Notes under the pieces: model-generated
What the model was told of the DNA's origin: nothing
Databases searched by the model: none
What the model saw: the letters and a program-made list of their open reading frames with translations, nothing else
Shown here: positions 30,700 to 42,479 of the stretch, piece after piece
Layout of the letters: each line of letters starts with the position of its first letter
How positions within the stretch are numbered: the first letter of the stretch is position 1
Origin: Dipteris shenzhenensis
Lineage: Eukaryota; Polypodiophyta; Polypodiopsida; Gleicheniales
Reading direction: 5' to 3' (one strand)
NCBI GenBank assembly: GCA_047967505.1
Contig: CM106540.1
Length of the DNA: 64,000 nucleotides
Translations under genes and position numbers: made by a program

Positions 30700-31975
30700 C
30701 GGTACATTCGGGTGCTACTCCAAGCTCAGGATATATTCCATCAGCCTGTCCCTAGAGCTTCTTGCAATTGCATCACCTGGCTGTTTGGCACCACCTCCAT
30801 TTACATCCAATGGAACTACCACATCTTCCATCTCCACCCCAAAGTCAATGAGTATGTTATGCAAGATGCAAGTAGATCCAATCACTTTGGGAAGCAAGCA
30901 GAGGTCTGGCCTCTTCACCGTCCCGTGCAAGTAAGACCAAGTGTTTTTCAGCTTTCCAAATGCTCTTTTGACCACAATCCAAGTAGATGATAGCATGAAG
31001 TTAAATTCCTTCCAATCTTCCCTATTTTGGATCCGGGTAGGGAATGATTAACCATGGGAGGAGCATGTACCCACCATCCCCAACAATGTACTCGCGGCAT
31101 GAGAATGATCCATCAGCAAAATTCGTACCATTCAATATTTGCCCTTGCTGTGCTTTATGGTAAAGTGATGAGTTTCATAGTAAACGTATGTCATTGATGG
31201 AGCCTGTCCAACCAGTCATGATGTCCATGAACTTCATGTTTGCATTGACCACTCCCTGCATACACATTGAATACCTAGTCTTCCTGTCATACCAATGGGT
31301 TGGCACCTCGCTTGCAAGCAATTCGATGTCAATGTGAGTGGCATCAATGGCTCTACAACAATTTGGGAAACCTTGTTTTCTGTAAAATCCTCCCTTCACT
31401 ATTTGCATCTCTACATCTGTTCTAGGCCAATGCACAAATCTTGACGAGTGCTTGGCACAAATTGTCGAAATACTTTAGTGACCGGAAACTTGCCCACGCC
31501 ATAGTGCTCACTCAAATTCTGAATTGTTATTTGGGAAGCCATTCTATGTAACGAGATGGCGACTTTTTTCTCCACACTAAGCACACGTGTGGGCAATTTT
31601 TGCAATGAGAGTGGAATGTTCTTCTGAGAAAGGTCATCTCTTAATAACTCATAAATGAAGGAGAACACCTCTTTAGGAAGACGAAAAGACCCTTCAAAGC
31701 GCACATCATCTCCCATAGTGAATGCCTTGAAATTATTCCATAGATGCAATGAACGAGGTTTCACATACCTTTGTCCTACAGCTTTTGCTTTCCGTTTCCT
31801 CATCACCTGTGAAGCTTCAATCAATGCGTGTGTTGTAGTAACAATGCAATCCTCACCATCATCGCCCTCAATAATGTGTTAAATGTCCATGTCTTTAGTC
31901 TCCTCATCGATGCCCTGGTTGTTGTCAAATGCTTGCAAGTTGGTTTGAGAGAAAGGGGCTGAATTGCGCACCCAA
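30700..31975 (-). pseudogene. PIF/Harbinger transposase (HARBI1-type), inactive
   Basis: The minus strand carries a DDE_Tnp_4 nuclease. N-terminal acidic part from about 31975, helix-turn-helix-like region ('ISLHRMASQITIQNLSEHYG'), then, after a frameshift near 31430, 'GFPNCCRAIDATHI' (first Asp), 'QGVVNANMKFMDIMTGW' and 'GSINDIRLL' (second Asp), a TGA, 'YIVGDGGYMLLPWLI', stops near 31022 and 30999, and 'IVVKRAFGKLKNTW'. In active relatives that last motif is V-E-R, the Glu being the third catalytic residue; here it is Lys. Several stops fit CGA/CAA-type changes. These transposons insert at TAA/TTA with a trihelix/MYB-like partner protein. Terminal inverted repeats were not found. Confidence 0.88.
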
Positions 31976-32387
31976 TGCTACAAGAGCACACCTAGTGACG
32001 AACATAGTCCAAGCAAGGTAGCGATGAGAGTTTGGTTATCGTAGATTTGTAATTTTGTAAAGATGCAGTGAGCTGACACACTTTCACTTTGGCAAGGCAA
32101 CACAGTGAGCGCAATGAGGCAACATAGAGTTGGAGAATACAGAGAGGTATACAGGGGAGAGAGTAGTGAGAAAACACAGAATTGGCAATGTATAGATTTG
32201 GAGAGTGCAGTGAGGAAACGCAGGGGAGAGCTTTGACGGGAAAAAAAGGCAGGCTGGAAATGTGACACAAGGGGGAGTGTTCCCTGCAATAGCCGGTAAC
32301 TGTAGGTGAAATCTTGAAACGGTCATCCTAATGCAACATCCCATGTGAACAAAATGAAGATTTGAGGCTCTTGCTGCAAATTGATGT
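31976..32387. other. Spacer upstream of the transposase
   Basis: Overlapping minus-strand ORFs (31978-32395) in three frames are Ser/Leu/Cys-rich with no motif; probably the element's 5' region. Confidence 0.4.
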
Positions 32388-33620
32388 TTACCCATTGAGG
32401 GGATCCAATTTCAGAGGCTCGAAAGAGGGCACGTGACCGCCCTTTAATTCTATTGGGTGGCATTTTCCTTTTAATTCCTTGGCCAACTTGGCATCCACTT
32501 GCTTCTCCTCCTTCCAGTTGTTGACATCGTTAGTTTGCGGTGGGTTCTTTTCTAGGCTTGTTCCTAGTCCCTGGAACCTAGTAACCACATGAACGTCCAC
32601 TGAGTCTGTGAAGTTTGTTGAAATCGCTCGGCACTTGGGATCAACTTCACTTCTTTCTACATTGTTTCTAAGCATCTTAAGATGCTCCTTCTAAAACTTA
32701 CATTTGCCACAAAAAATAGCAACAAATTTGTGATGGGCCTTGGCTTTCACCTTTCTTATTCTTGCCTTTACCTTTATTCTGCTTGAACCTCGATGGGATG
32801 TCCATCTTAGGCTTGGCGTTCTACATTATTTGTTGCACATCTGCAATGCGATTTTTGTTATACTAGCATTGAGATTCATCATGCCGAATTTTTTGCAAGT
32901 GCCACAATGCTTGGTTTGACATTCATCTTCGATGTGTCCTTACATGGAGCACTTATTGCATCATTTCTCATTTGAACTGGGCTTACCTCAGTAACCTAAT
33001 TCCTAAGGCCTTTTTAAGTGTAGACTCAGCTTATTTGGTTTGGCAAAAGTATATTCTTCATCATCCTCTTCGGGAGTTTTCTTTGCTTTTTTCTTTGCAG
33101 GTCCAATTTTCTCTAGTACTACTGTTTGATTCAACAACTCTTCATATGTTCGGTCGGGTTGACGATCTTGGGAGATTGAAGTCTAGCTGAGTACAACCCA
33201 TAATCAACCAAGAATGAAGCAGCTAGGTGTGCTTAATTGATTAATTAGGGAATGCATCCTTAATACAAAATCATGAACAGATTCATTTTCCTTATGCTTT
33301 GATTGCATACATCTTCCTCGTTGATTTCTTGCCTGAAATGTTTAAGGAGGCCTTGGTTATCTTTGCCAATCCGCAAAGTAACCAATTGGAAATTGGATAA
33401 ACCAATGGCGAGTTGTCTTTGTCAAAGTGCAAGGAATTTAATTCATGTACTCCTCCCCAATCATGGCACCTTCTATGTGGCATACTTGCAAGAAACTCTG
33501 TAGATGACCGTATGAGTCTTTGTCATTGACACCTTTGAATTCTTGGAATTTCACCTTAATCAATCGTGTTGATTTTTCCTTGATCGTTGTTTGTTGGCTC
33601 TGGTATCATGCCCATTGGAT
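32388..33620 (-). pseudogene. LTR-retrotransposon gag with zinc knuckle
   Basis: On the minus strand a capsid-type region near 33620-33290 ('VKFQEFKGVNDKDSYGHLQ', 'TLTKTTRHWFIQFPIG') leads to a CCHC zinc knuckle at about 32960-32919 (CNKCSM-stop-GHIEDEC; spacing C-x2-C-x4-H-x4-C), a Lys-rich stretch, a second incomplete Cys pair ('CGKCKF') and an open tail of 95 codons to 32388. Multiple stops and frame changes. Capsid style fits Ty3/gypsy gag; the protease and pol are not next to it. Confidence 0.7.
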
Positions 33621-34480
33621 CCAAATTAGTCAGGTTAAGTGGCCTTGATCTCAGTTTGCAGCCTATAGGTACAACAAGACCAGTTGGTGATGGACTTTGC
33701 ACTTTAGGTCATTGCGCTCGAGCTAGGCTATGTAACTTATGCTGTCTTACCACATAGCTAGTTTCTTTGACTAGTGCTTCTTGACTCGGGCTGGTGCACT
33801 TGTAGTTTTGACCTTCTTTCTCTAGCTAGGGTTTTGGTAGACTCAGAACTCAGTGGGTGTCATGGAACTCAGTCCAAGCAAGACTCGATGCCGGTTGGCT
33901 TGCCATTGGACTTGACATCAGCTTTCTAGAGATAGCTCCATGTGTTTTTTGTGAGCCTCGACGACGACTGTATTGGCTGAGTTTGTGGCTCAAATTTTGT
34001 TCTGAACCCTTGTAATGGCCCTAGTTCAATTCATGATCCACTTTTGACTGTCATGTTGATGTTCATGCTCATGGCTTGGCTCGTAGATGGGTTCATTGGA
34101 ACTAGGATCTTGGCTCTCTATCGACATGTGCTCAATCTCCACACGCCACTACCTTGAGGATTGTCCCATGTGTAGTGTCTTGGGTTTTCTCCGATGTGTC
34201 TCTAGAATTGGTTCACTTCAAGTGTCGATATAGTACAGATGCCATCTCATCATCATCGCGGCTAGGCCGTTGCTATCTTTGAGCTCCCCATTGTTGAGGT
34301 CCCTTTTCTACTCATACCCATTCATGCTAGTCATCTATTTCTAGTTCTAAGATCATCCCAAATGTTTGTTGGTCCATGTACAACCAACTTCTGCCACCCC
34401 AATGTAGGTGTTCTTCTCACTTGGCCAGAGACCTTTGGCACCGCTTCGAGTGTCCATTAGACATCAGTCAATGCTAGAAG
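33621..34480. other. Decayed retroelement-like spacer
   Basis: No ORF above 60 codons with motif. Position between gag and coiled-coil pieces on the minus strand suggests more of the same element, too decayed to read. Confidence 0.35.
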
Positions 34481-34482
34481 AA

Positions 34483-34622
34483 TCCTGTAGGTTGCCCGGT
34501 AACACTCCTTTATCCACATATCAGTTGTTAGACACATCCTATAAGTTGCTCGGTAACACTCCTTTATCCTACAGGTTGCTTTGTAACACTTCTTTATCCA
34601 CACATCAGTTGTTAGATAGGAC
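34483..34622. repeat. Minisatellite with 54/30-bp units
   Basis: CCTGTAGGTTGCCCGGTAAC, CCTATAAGTTGCTCGGTAAC and CCTACAGGTTGCTTTGTAAC begin three units; the first and third also carry TTATCCACA.ATCAGTTGTTAGA, the middle one lacks it. Confidence 0.85.
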
Positions 34623-35419
34623 CTTCAAATTGTCTTCAACCACTCGGATATATATTTTACAGTAATATGCTAGACCAAGCAACTACCATAACTTTCCGCT
34701 TGTCAACACAAACTATCGCTCTCAATGTCTATGCTCTCGGTTCTAAGTTTCACTAAGCTCATTTCACTCAATACCCTGCTCTTTATTTCAGCATTCCTTC
34801 TCTAGCAAGATCACTAAATATTAATGTTTGTTTTTCCTCACCCTCGGTTAATGGGTGTGCACTATGCTTGGAGACTGGTGTGGCTTGGGAGGGAGATTTC
34901 TCGTTTGCACTCTGATGATTGCTTGGCAAAAATACTCCTACTCGGTGCTTGGGTTACAGAGTTGCTTGTTGATATAAATACTAAATGGGGATTTGTGCAA
35001 CATGGGCAAAAGCATATGAAGATGGGTAAATGAGCATGCACGAAAGCAATTGTAAACAAAAGGGATATGCAAACTTGTATTAAAGAATAGGGCCTCGTCC
35101 AATATGAATAGTCGTAGCCACATGGATAACTTGATGCCTTGGCTCGAGATAGGACACTCTCTCTTAAATAACTCCTAGTAGGTTCTAACAATTAACTCCC
35201 TAAATTCTTCCTGGGAACTTCTCCAAACTGTGAACACTGACTGGACCACGTGTGTAGCCTTTTGATACCTGCACTTGACAGCTTGAAAACTCATCGCTTG
35301 GTTATTCACAGGGCTAACTTGGATGCTTGGTCACTTGGAACCTAGGTGGAGTGTGGATTAACTCAGGGTCAACAATGGCAAGTTGCTGCATAGTGGTATT
35401 TTAATTCAGTAGTACGGAA
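34623..35419. other. Spacer, no gene seen
   Basis: Opposed ORFs at 34824-35033 (plus) and 34862-35191 (minus) are shadows of each other with no motif. Confidence 0.4.
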
Positions 35420-36003
35420 TTATACTTATCTTGCCGATATTGCATCTTCACTTTCCAATATTGCATCCTCACTTTGTGCTTCGCCTTGGCTACTTTGTGA
35501 CTGATGGCTTGTCTTTGTTCGATCTACATCCTTCCTACTCTCTTCTACATCCTCTTGGCTTTCAAGCTCTCTTGTAGCTCTTGCATCCTTGCTCTAGTGT
35601 GTGCATTGTCCCTACTCAGTCGATCCATAAGATAAAGAACTTCCTTTGCTGCTCTCTGAGCATTAGGTTATCATTTATCTTTGCTAGATTGGCTTTTGCT
35701 TGGTTCTCATCCATTTTAGTGTCTTCAAGCTCTGTGCATCAGATTCTCTCGTGCCTGCATGACCTTTGCTTTTGCCTCCTCTACCATGGCTTGTGACTGC
35801 TCTACCTTGGTCTCTGCATCCTTCTTGAGGGTCTTCTCATGTAAAATCATCTCCTTGTCATATTGGACAAAAACTATATTGACACAAGTATCCATCGGGT
35901 TTAATCCAACTCTCATGGTCTTAGATGTCGACTTGGATTTTTCATCCATTACATCCTTTAGGTTGTTTAGCAAAACAACTTGAACATTTGGTGGCAATCT
36001 CAA
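35420..36003 (-). pseudogene. Coiled-coil ORF, gag-associated type
   Basis: The minus-strand frame from 36003 encodes 'MRLPPNVQVVLLNNLKDVMD', then a long Lys/Glu/Ala/Gln heptad region ('KKDAETKVEQSQAMVEEAKA') to 35725 and, after frame changes, more coiled coil to about 35420 ('DRLSRDNAHTRARMQELQES'). It is on the strand of the gag at 32.4-33.6 kb and upstream of it, compatible with the N-terminal part of one retroelement. No catalytic motif. Confidence 0.5.
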
Positions 36004-36860
36004 AGCCTTGACTCCACCATCTCTACAAATCTAATCTTCGAGGGATAAATCTAAAAGGTCCTTTTTCATCCTATGCCTTCTCCAAGTAATAAGATTGTGA
36101 ACTACCTCCAAGGATGCCGAGCGCCTTTTCTATCAAGATTCTATCAATAGGAATTTTTTGATCATGATAGACAATATGTCTCTCCTTCACATTCACTTCT
36201 TTTGTCATCTTGGTGAAGTTTTCAAGAGAACCCATATCAGGCATTTGAAGCTAGATGGGACTATGTCTCACGATTTCAAGATGGGAGGAGCTGGATTGAA
36301 TGTTAGAACTTGGTGTATCCAAAGGGATCCATTGGGGAGTAGAGGATGACGAGTCAAGAGGGATTTATAGGGGAAGGGCTGGATAGCGAGTTTTGCAACT
36401 CAGCTAGAGGGATCCATTAGGGAGGGGTTGGATGATAGGTGTTGGAACTCACTGTGTATAGAGGAATCCATTTTGAGAGGGGATTTGCAAGAGGGGATAG
36501 AATTTACAGGAGGAGATAGAAGTTGTAGGAAGCTCAAGATGACTGAGTGCAAGGGAGTGTGCAAGGGTGTGAGGTTGAGAAGTAAGATGTTGAGTCCGAG
36601 GGAGTGCGCAAGGGTGGCATTTATTTAAGAATGTAATGATGATTCGAACCGCAACCATGATTTCCACATGTACATTGAGTGATAATTATTAGGCTTCTAT
36701 GCAGATGAGGATTGCATGCAGAGTAAGTAGAGTGAGTAGTTAATTACTAGTCACAGAGACCTAAGTTGGTGGCCCATCCATGGGAACGAAGCCACCTCCC
36801 TCGCTCAACTTTGGTGGTCTAGTCATGCTAATGATGCCACCGCATGATTAATGGGATGCT
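36004..36860. other. Spacer, no gene seen
   Basis: Purine-rich phrases (GAGGGATTTATAGGGGA, GGGATCCATTAGGGAGG) recur between 36285 and 36500, a loose repeat. ORFs are short and motif-free. Confidence 0.4.
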
Positions 36861-36867
36861 TAAATTT

Positions 36868-37165
36868 TGATTGATTGAAGATAACTCATGATTATCTAAA
36901 TTCATGTATAAAAGAGAAATTAATTTTTGATGGAAGGTAACTCATGATTATTTGGACACATGGATAAAAGAGAAATTACTTCCACCCTTTGCGATGAACA
37001 CATGGAATTGCCTATCACTACTATGGCTTGGTGGGTGAATGATGCCACTGGGACATATATGGCTTGTAAATAAATATGGCCCTTGTTCCTAAAAAGGATC
37101 CCTCAAGGGTCAACTTCTTTGATTGATTGAAGGTCACTCACGATTATTTGGACATGCCAATTGAT
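36868..37165. repeat. Dispersed/tandem ~58-bp repeat
   Basis: GATTGAAG(A/G)T(A/C)ACTCA(T/C)GATTAT occurs at about 36872, 36930 (as TGGAAGGTAACTCATGATTAT) and 37123; the first two copies also share ATAAAAGAGAAATTA. Confidence 0.75.
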
Positions 37166-37460
37166 CAAATGGCACATGTTCAATTGGGATTTATTAAGCT
37201 GGTAATACTTACGCATAGGCATAAAAGAGGTCCACAGCTCTATGACTATCTCTCCACTACTCAATGGATCCATTGTTAGCCATGCTTGCTCTTACCAATA
37301 GGTGATTGGCCACTCGTGCTCTTACCAACGTCATCCCTCTTGTATCTTTCTTCTTCCTACAACGTGGTCATGTTGCATTGTATACAAATTATAATGTTGT
37401 GTGTTGCATATATAGGGTGTGTTCTTGAGCAATTCTCAAGGTTGTCGGCTTGTTCGAGAT

Positions 37461-37553
37461 GCATGAAGTCGGCTTCTATCTAATTGTTTTCTATGGATAC
37501 TTTGTAGTCAGCTTATATCTAGTTGGTTTCTATGGTTACTATGTAGACGTCGA
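37461..37553. repeat. ~43-bp tandem repeat
   Basis: GTCGGCTTCTATCTAATTG.TTTCTATGGATACT is followed by a second copy GTCAGCTTATATCTAGTTGGTTTCTATGGTTACT. Confidence 0.75.
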
Positions 37554-38430
37554 TGAAGAAATTAGGATTTTTATAGAAGAATTTGCTTGTTTTGCCACTT
37601 TTGCCCACTGAATGTTGTTTAAGGGGAAAATTAGAAGTTCCTTAGCACCGAACCACTGTGGTGGTTGGGATGCACTTGTAGTGCCCAAGTCAACCATCTA
37701 CTCTCAACTACAAAATTTATCGCCCTGTACTCTACTACAAAAAACACATTCTACTACAAAAGTTTTATTACAATAGTCCAACCAGATTCACCATTTGGTA
37801 AGACAATATGAGAAAATAGAAATGTGTTTATATTATTACAAAACTTTGCAAGAGAATATTGAGCTCTTTTTATCAATCTTTGGCCCTACACTTGGCTGTT
37901 TGCATCCTAAGGTGTTCCCAAAGGAGGTCGAATATAAAATAGGGCTACCATGCATACATCGAGATGAGGATGGAGATGAGGCTCGGAAAATGCTCAAATA
38001 GTGCTAAAAGTGGTTAAACGTGTGGTGGGCTCTTGATAATAGGTCTAAAAAAGCTCTTCAATCCAGCAATATGAGCCTCTCTATGCCATCATGTGCATGC
38101 TTCTAAAATAGGTCAAGCTCTACATTATGTTTAGAATAAATGGAGGCCCATGGAGTAAACCTGTGAAGTGCCATGTGTCGAGCTTTCTACGATGTTCAGA
38201 ATGACTACGGCAACAAGTTCTGACAAATTGTGTCTCTTCATTACGCCAGTCATGTGACGAAAAGTACATCAGAAAAAAACTCAGTGAGTGTGAGCCTACC
38301 TCAAACTCAAAAATTTGCCCACTAGTGCATCACAATGTAGCCCCAAAAATAGTTTCGGGATTTGCTACACCCAATCAAACATCAACCCCATAAACAGAAA
38401 ACAAATTTGCCATATCCAAAAATCTACTAT
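37554..38430. other. Spacer, no gene seen
   Basis: AT-rich; the ORF at 37795-38001 has no motif. Possibly the 5' side of the decayed copia that follows, but no LTR was recognised. Confidence 0.4.
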
Positions 38431-38439
38431 CTCTTATAG

Positions 38440-41400
38440 TGGATCAAGATGAAGATGTTATTGATTTAGTTTGAATTCTAGGACATCATCAATGGCATTG
38501 CTCTTGATCTAGGCATTGCTCAACCAAGTCTACATAGAACTAGGAAACTTCATCCTTCACTATGGTGATGAATAGATTCAACTAGTGCATTTAGTCAAAA
38601 CGTCCAAGAAGCTCTAGGACAAGTTAAAAAGGACATATGATCATGTGGACAAGCCACACAAATGAATGCTCACCACCATTGATTCCTTAACATGCAATTG
38701 AATAACTCAGACTCAATTCCAAATTTCTTTGACTATTGTTAAATGATAGAGCTAGTGTTGGTCTCATGATTCCACCTTTGTAAGAGGTGACGATGGTCAT
38801 GTCATCTCTACCAACATCATGGAGGACATTTGTCACCACCTAAATTGGTCCACCTACTCTGACCCTACTCACCCTTATAAGCAAGACCCTATAGGAGGAT
38901 GCCATGAGAGGAGAAACAAGCATTTACAAAATGACTAAATCAAGTAGTCTACATATGTAAGTCTATCATAACCTTCGTCCAAGTCAGTTTTTCAATGGAA
39001 TGCTTTGCTATCCACGTTTTATTGCATAATCCATCCTAGACAAGATGTTTTCTCAAAGAAGAATCTTTGAAATTTCTTATAAGAACTGTTAAGCATGGTG
39101 ATTGGAATTTAATTGCCCATGTGGAGAGTTCACTAAACAATATGTAAGATACTGCGTGAGTTTCACTACCCTCGAAAATTTTCATGGCCACTACCTCGAA
39201 TGAAAATACTTTCATCGTCAAATATGATATATGGTACTTAGACACATAGGCATCTTAGCATATCACTTCTTGTAAATATTGGTTTGTTGACCTTTCTTCA
39301 AGCCCATTCATGTGTCCCTTGGCGACAACACTTGCTGGCTACTTTAGGATCAGGACTTGAATAAAGAATGGCACAAAGGTGCTAGTCTTCAATGTCTATC
39401 TTGTTCCGAGCGTTTGCAAGAACATGGTCTCAGTTGTTGTTGCCACCTTCGAAGGCACTAGTATCAATTTTTGTGGTGACCACTACGAGATTCGAATGAT
39501 TCATAAAGGCAAAGGTATTTCATACTCTTTTCCCTAGAAATAGTATCTCTACTCATTTGGATGTGGCACTTTCTCTTTGTGTAGCGTTGGTCTTGACTTC
39601 TCCATCAAACTTATCAACTCCTTCATCGCATGGATTTTCAAGTACTTCACAAGTTTGTCAAGGTCCATGTTGTTAAGGGGGTCCTAGAGAAGTTGCAATT
39701 TTCTAATATGTTTTGCAATGCATGCACAATTGGGAAACTTCATAAATCCACATTCTCAAGTAGGGACTAGGCAACACTCTCGATGGTAAACTCTGATCCA
39801 TGCACCCCCATGCAAACAATCGCATATAGAGGAGGACATACGTCATTATCTTTATCAATGATTATAGTATGTTCAACACTATATATCTTCTTAAGCACAA
39901 GAGCCAAGCTTTTCTATTCTTTAAAACTTTTTCCATGCAAAGGGAAACAACCAAATGGTCAGCCGAATGAGGGTGTTGCAATTGAAGAATGGTGGTGAGT
40001 TTTGCTCTCAAGCATTCAACAACTATTATGATTCACATGGCATCATCCATCAACTCATGATCTTCTACTCACTAGATAAAAATAGTGTCTCTCCAAATAT
40101 CATGGCACCATGCTCATTGCTGCTTCTTTCATGTCCACCTTCTAAGAAGAAGCCATTTCAACTGCCACATATGTTCAAAATGTGGCACACTTGGCTTGAT
40201 GCCATATGGCCACACCATATAAAATCTAGAAGGCACACATCTTGATTTGTGTCCTTGGCTATGGCAAATGCTCGAATTCCTAAACAAAAATGCCGATCCA
40301 AAGTCAGATGAGTGCAGCACCATGATGTCAAAGCCTCGCAATTTCTCAATCAAAATCATCTTATTCATGAAAGCACCATTTTTTGAGACCATTGTAGCAT
40401 TGCTAGGGTTTGGGAAAAGAAAGCTTGAGCTTAGCATCCAACCGGTTTAAAATTCAAATTGGCCGGATGGATTGTGAGTCAATATGAAACCAACCGGTTG
40501 AAATTTCGGACTTCTAGTACCATTGCAACTCAATTTCTGGTTGGAATTTTCGGTTAAACATTGCCACTCAATTTCTAGTTAGAATTTCAAATTTGCCGGC
40601 TTGTCAACCGAAAACCATTTTTCTTCCCAACATTGCTCATTGCCTCAAGCTAACAATTTTCATGGATTGATCATCACGCTCAAAACACCACCTCCCCCCG
40701 ATCAACTAACTTTTCAAATGGCCATGGCTTCATTCTCGAGAGTTGTGATGCACCAGGAGTTCAACTCTCTCTAGCTCAATCGGGCATGGGTTCTAGGCCG
40801 ATTGCTACAAGGCTTGACTTGTTGCTCGAGACTTTGCCCACATTTATGGAGTGGACTACACTGAAACTTACGCACTAATCATGAGTCTAATTCGGCTCAA
40901 GCAATAAGTTACAAATTCTTCCTTGAAGATATGAAACACATGCTACGCCTTTTAGACAGCATTCCCTACATCAAATGTAGAAGCAATGGAGTCTGCATTC
41001 TAGATGATTTGTTGGAATATTGTTTCAGCATCCAAATTCAAGGCAATTTGGTCACACTCGCCATCAAATTGTTCCAGCGGAGATATATGGAGGATATTCT
41101 GCTTCAGCTTCAAATGGAGAATGCTCAACAGACATTAACCCCCATGGAGGTTGACCTTCATACTGGCACAAAGGATATCCCCTACAACTTTAAGTGATAT
41201 CCCTTACAAGCAGACCGTTGGATGCATCAGATTTTTGGTGAGCCAAACATCGCTTATGCTGCTAGACAGGTTTCCCAACACATGCAACATAGCCAGCATA
41301 TGGACACAGTTCTACACTGATTAGCCCATTACAGTTAGTTTGATGCAATGATGGGGGTCCGGGGATCTCGAGACCCGCAAGTCTTACCTTCTGTCATGTT

Positions 41401-41700
41401 TTCATCCTTGTAGGTGGGCAGTGGTTTCGAATTAGAGTATTGTCGCCCTCTCATTGGCTGAGGCAGAATAACTCAAGTTGGGAGCAGCTACTATGGAATC
41501 CGAGGTCCTTTGGGAGAGTTCGGATATTTGACGTCGGTTTCCTGCAAAAGTAAAGCCTACATTGCTATCGCATAGAATCAAGCACAATCTGAACGTCTAT
41601 GTTGACCTTGACGTTTGTGAGTTCTGAAGATATGCTGGCTGACATCCTAGAGGATTTCCTACGATCTTGTAGCTAGTATGCATTGTTCATAATGAAAGTC
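38440..41700 (+). pseudogene. Ty1/copia retrotransposon, heavily decayed
   Basis: Plus-strand pieces in copia order. 38440-39250: probable gag, poorly preserved. 39290-39540: protease-to-integrase linker ('SVCKNMVSVVVATFEGTSIN', 'GDHYEIRMIHKGKGI'). 39640-40130: pre-integrase and integrase ('LQFSNMFCNACTIGKLHKST' with Cys pair, 'FCSQAFNNYYDSHGIIHQL' after the second catalytic Asp). 40150-40440: integrase end and linker, weak. 40850-41300: RT C-terminal part ('YMEDILLQLQMENAQQTLTP'). 41450-41690: RNase H remnants ('KAYIAIA', 'DMLADILEDFL'). Frameshifts are frequent and RT motif A is not visible. Copia identity rests on domain order and the integrase and RNase H phrases. LTRs were not identified. 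Confidence 0.75.
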
Positions 41701-41844
41701 TTGAGCCTTAACATTTACGCAATCTCATATGCACACTATTAGAGTGAATATTAACTCTGATCTTGTTTACATGGTTAGTCTACACTAGGTCGTAGGTCGA
41801 GTCTAGCATAGGTCTTGCCTAGTCAGTTATTTAGTTGTAGTACA

Positions 41845-41995
41845 AAAAGGAGCTATGCAGTATAGTGCACCAATGCCACCCAGGAGTAAGAGCTTTATCT
41901 TTTGTATTCTGCATGCATTATGTCTCACAATAGCAAACGAGGGGCTATGCGACATAGTGTAACAATAGCAGCCAGGGGTAAGAGCTATTACTAAA
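41845..41995. repeat. Two ~50-bp direct repeats, 94 bp apart
   Basis: GAGCTATGCAGTATAGTGCACCA..GCCACCCAGGAGTAAGAGCT near 41849 recurs diverged as GGGCTATGCGACATAGTGTAACA..GCAGCCAGGGGTAAGAGCT near 41943. Confidence 0.8.
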
Positions 41996-42109
41996 GGTAA
42001 TGCTTGCTAAGTAGAAATAACACTACAAAGGCAGCCCAATGACATAAGCAATAAGAGACTACTCCCATGTTGATAGTAGCACAGATGAAGCATGTGAACA
42101 ATAATGTCC

Positions 42110-42170
42110 AATTATGGAGTCCTTTCCCTAGGACAATTTTTCCCAAGGAGTCCTTTCCCTAGGAAAAGAT
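42110..42170. repeat. Short tandem repeat
   Basis: GGAGTCCTTTCCCTAGGA occurs twice, about 38 bp apart. Confidence 0.85.
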
Positions 42171-42479
42171 GCAATATAAGAATCATGTGATGGATGCTAG
42201 TATCAAGGAACAATACCTTAGAAACTATTGATGCTCAACTTAGTACCTACCCAACAAAAAGGGAGGCTAATCCTCACCATGTAAAGGCCCACGTCTCATG
42301 AGTGATAGAGCTTATAGTATTTCGGGCAATGCTTGATCGACTCTCTTACCATACAACAATTAGAGAATTCAAAAGACCCATGCGCAAGTCACCCCACTAT
42401 TTCCCCACAATGTTAAGTTCCCCTCAAGAAATAAAGAATCTTATGTGGCATCAACCTTCCACTACATAAAATAAACCCG

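Noticed and set aside
36860-37170. Regular repeats considered as a CRISPR-like array
   Set aside because: Units are few, diverged and adjoining, in an obviously eukaryotic sequence.
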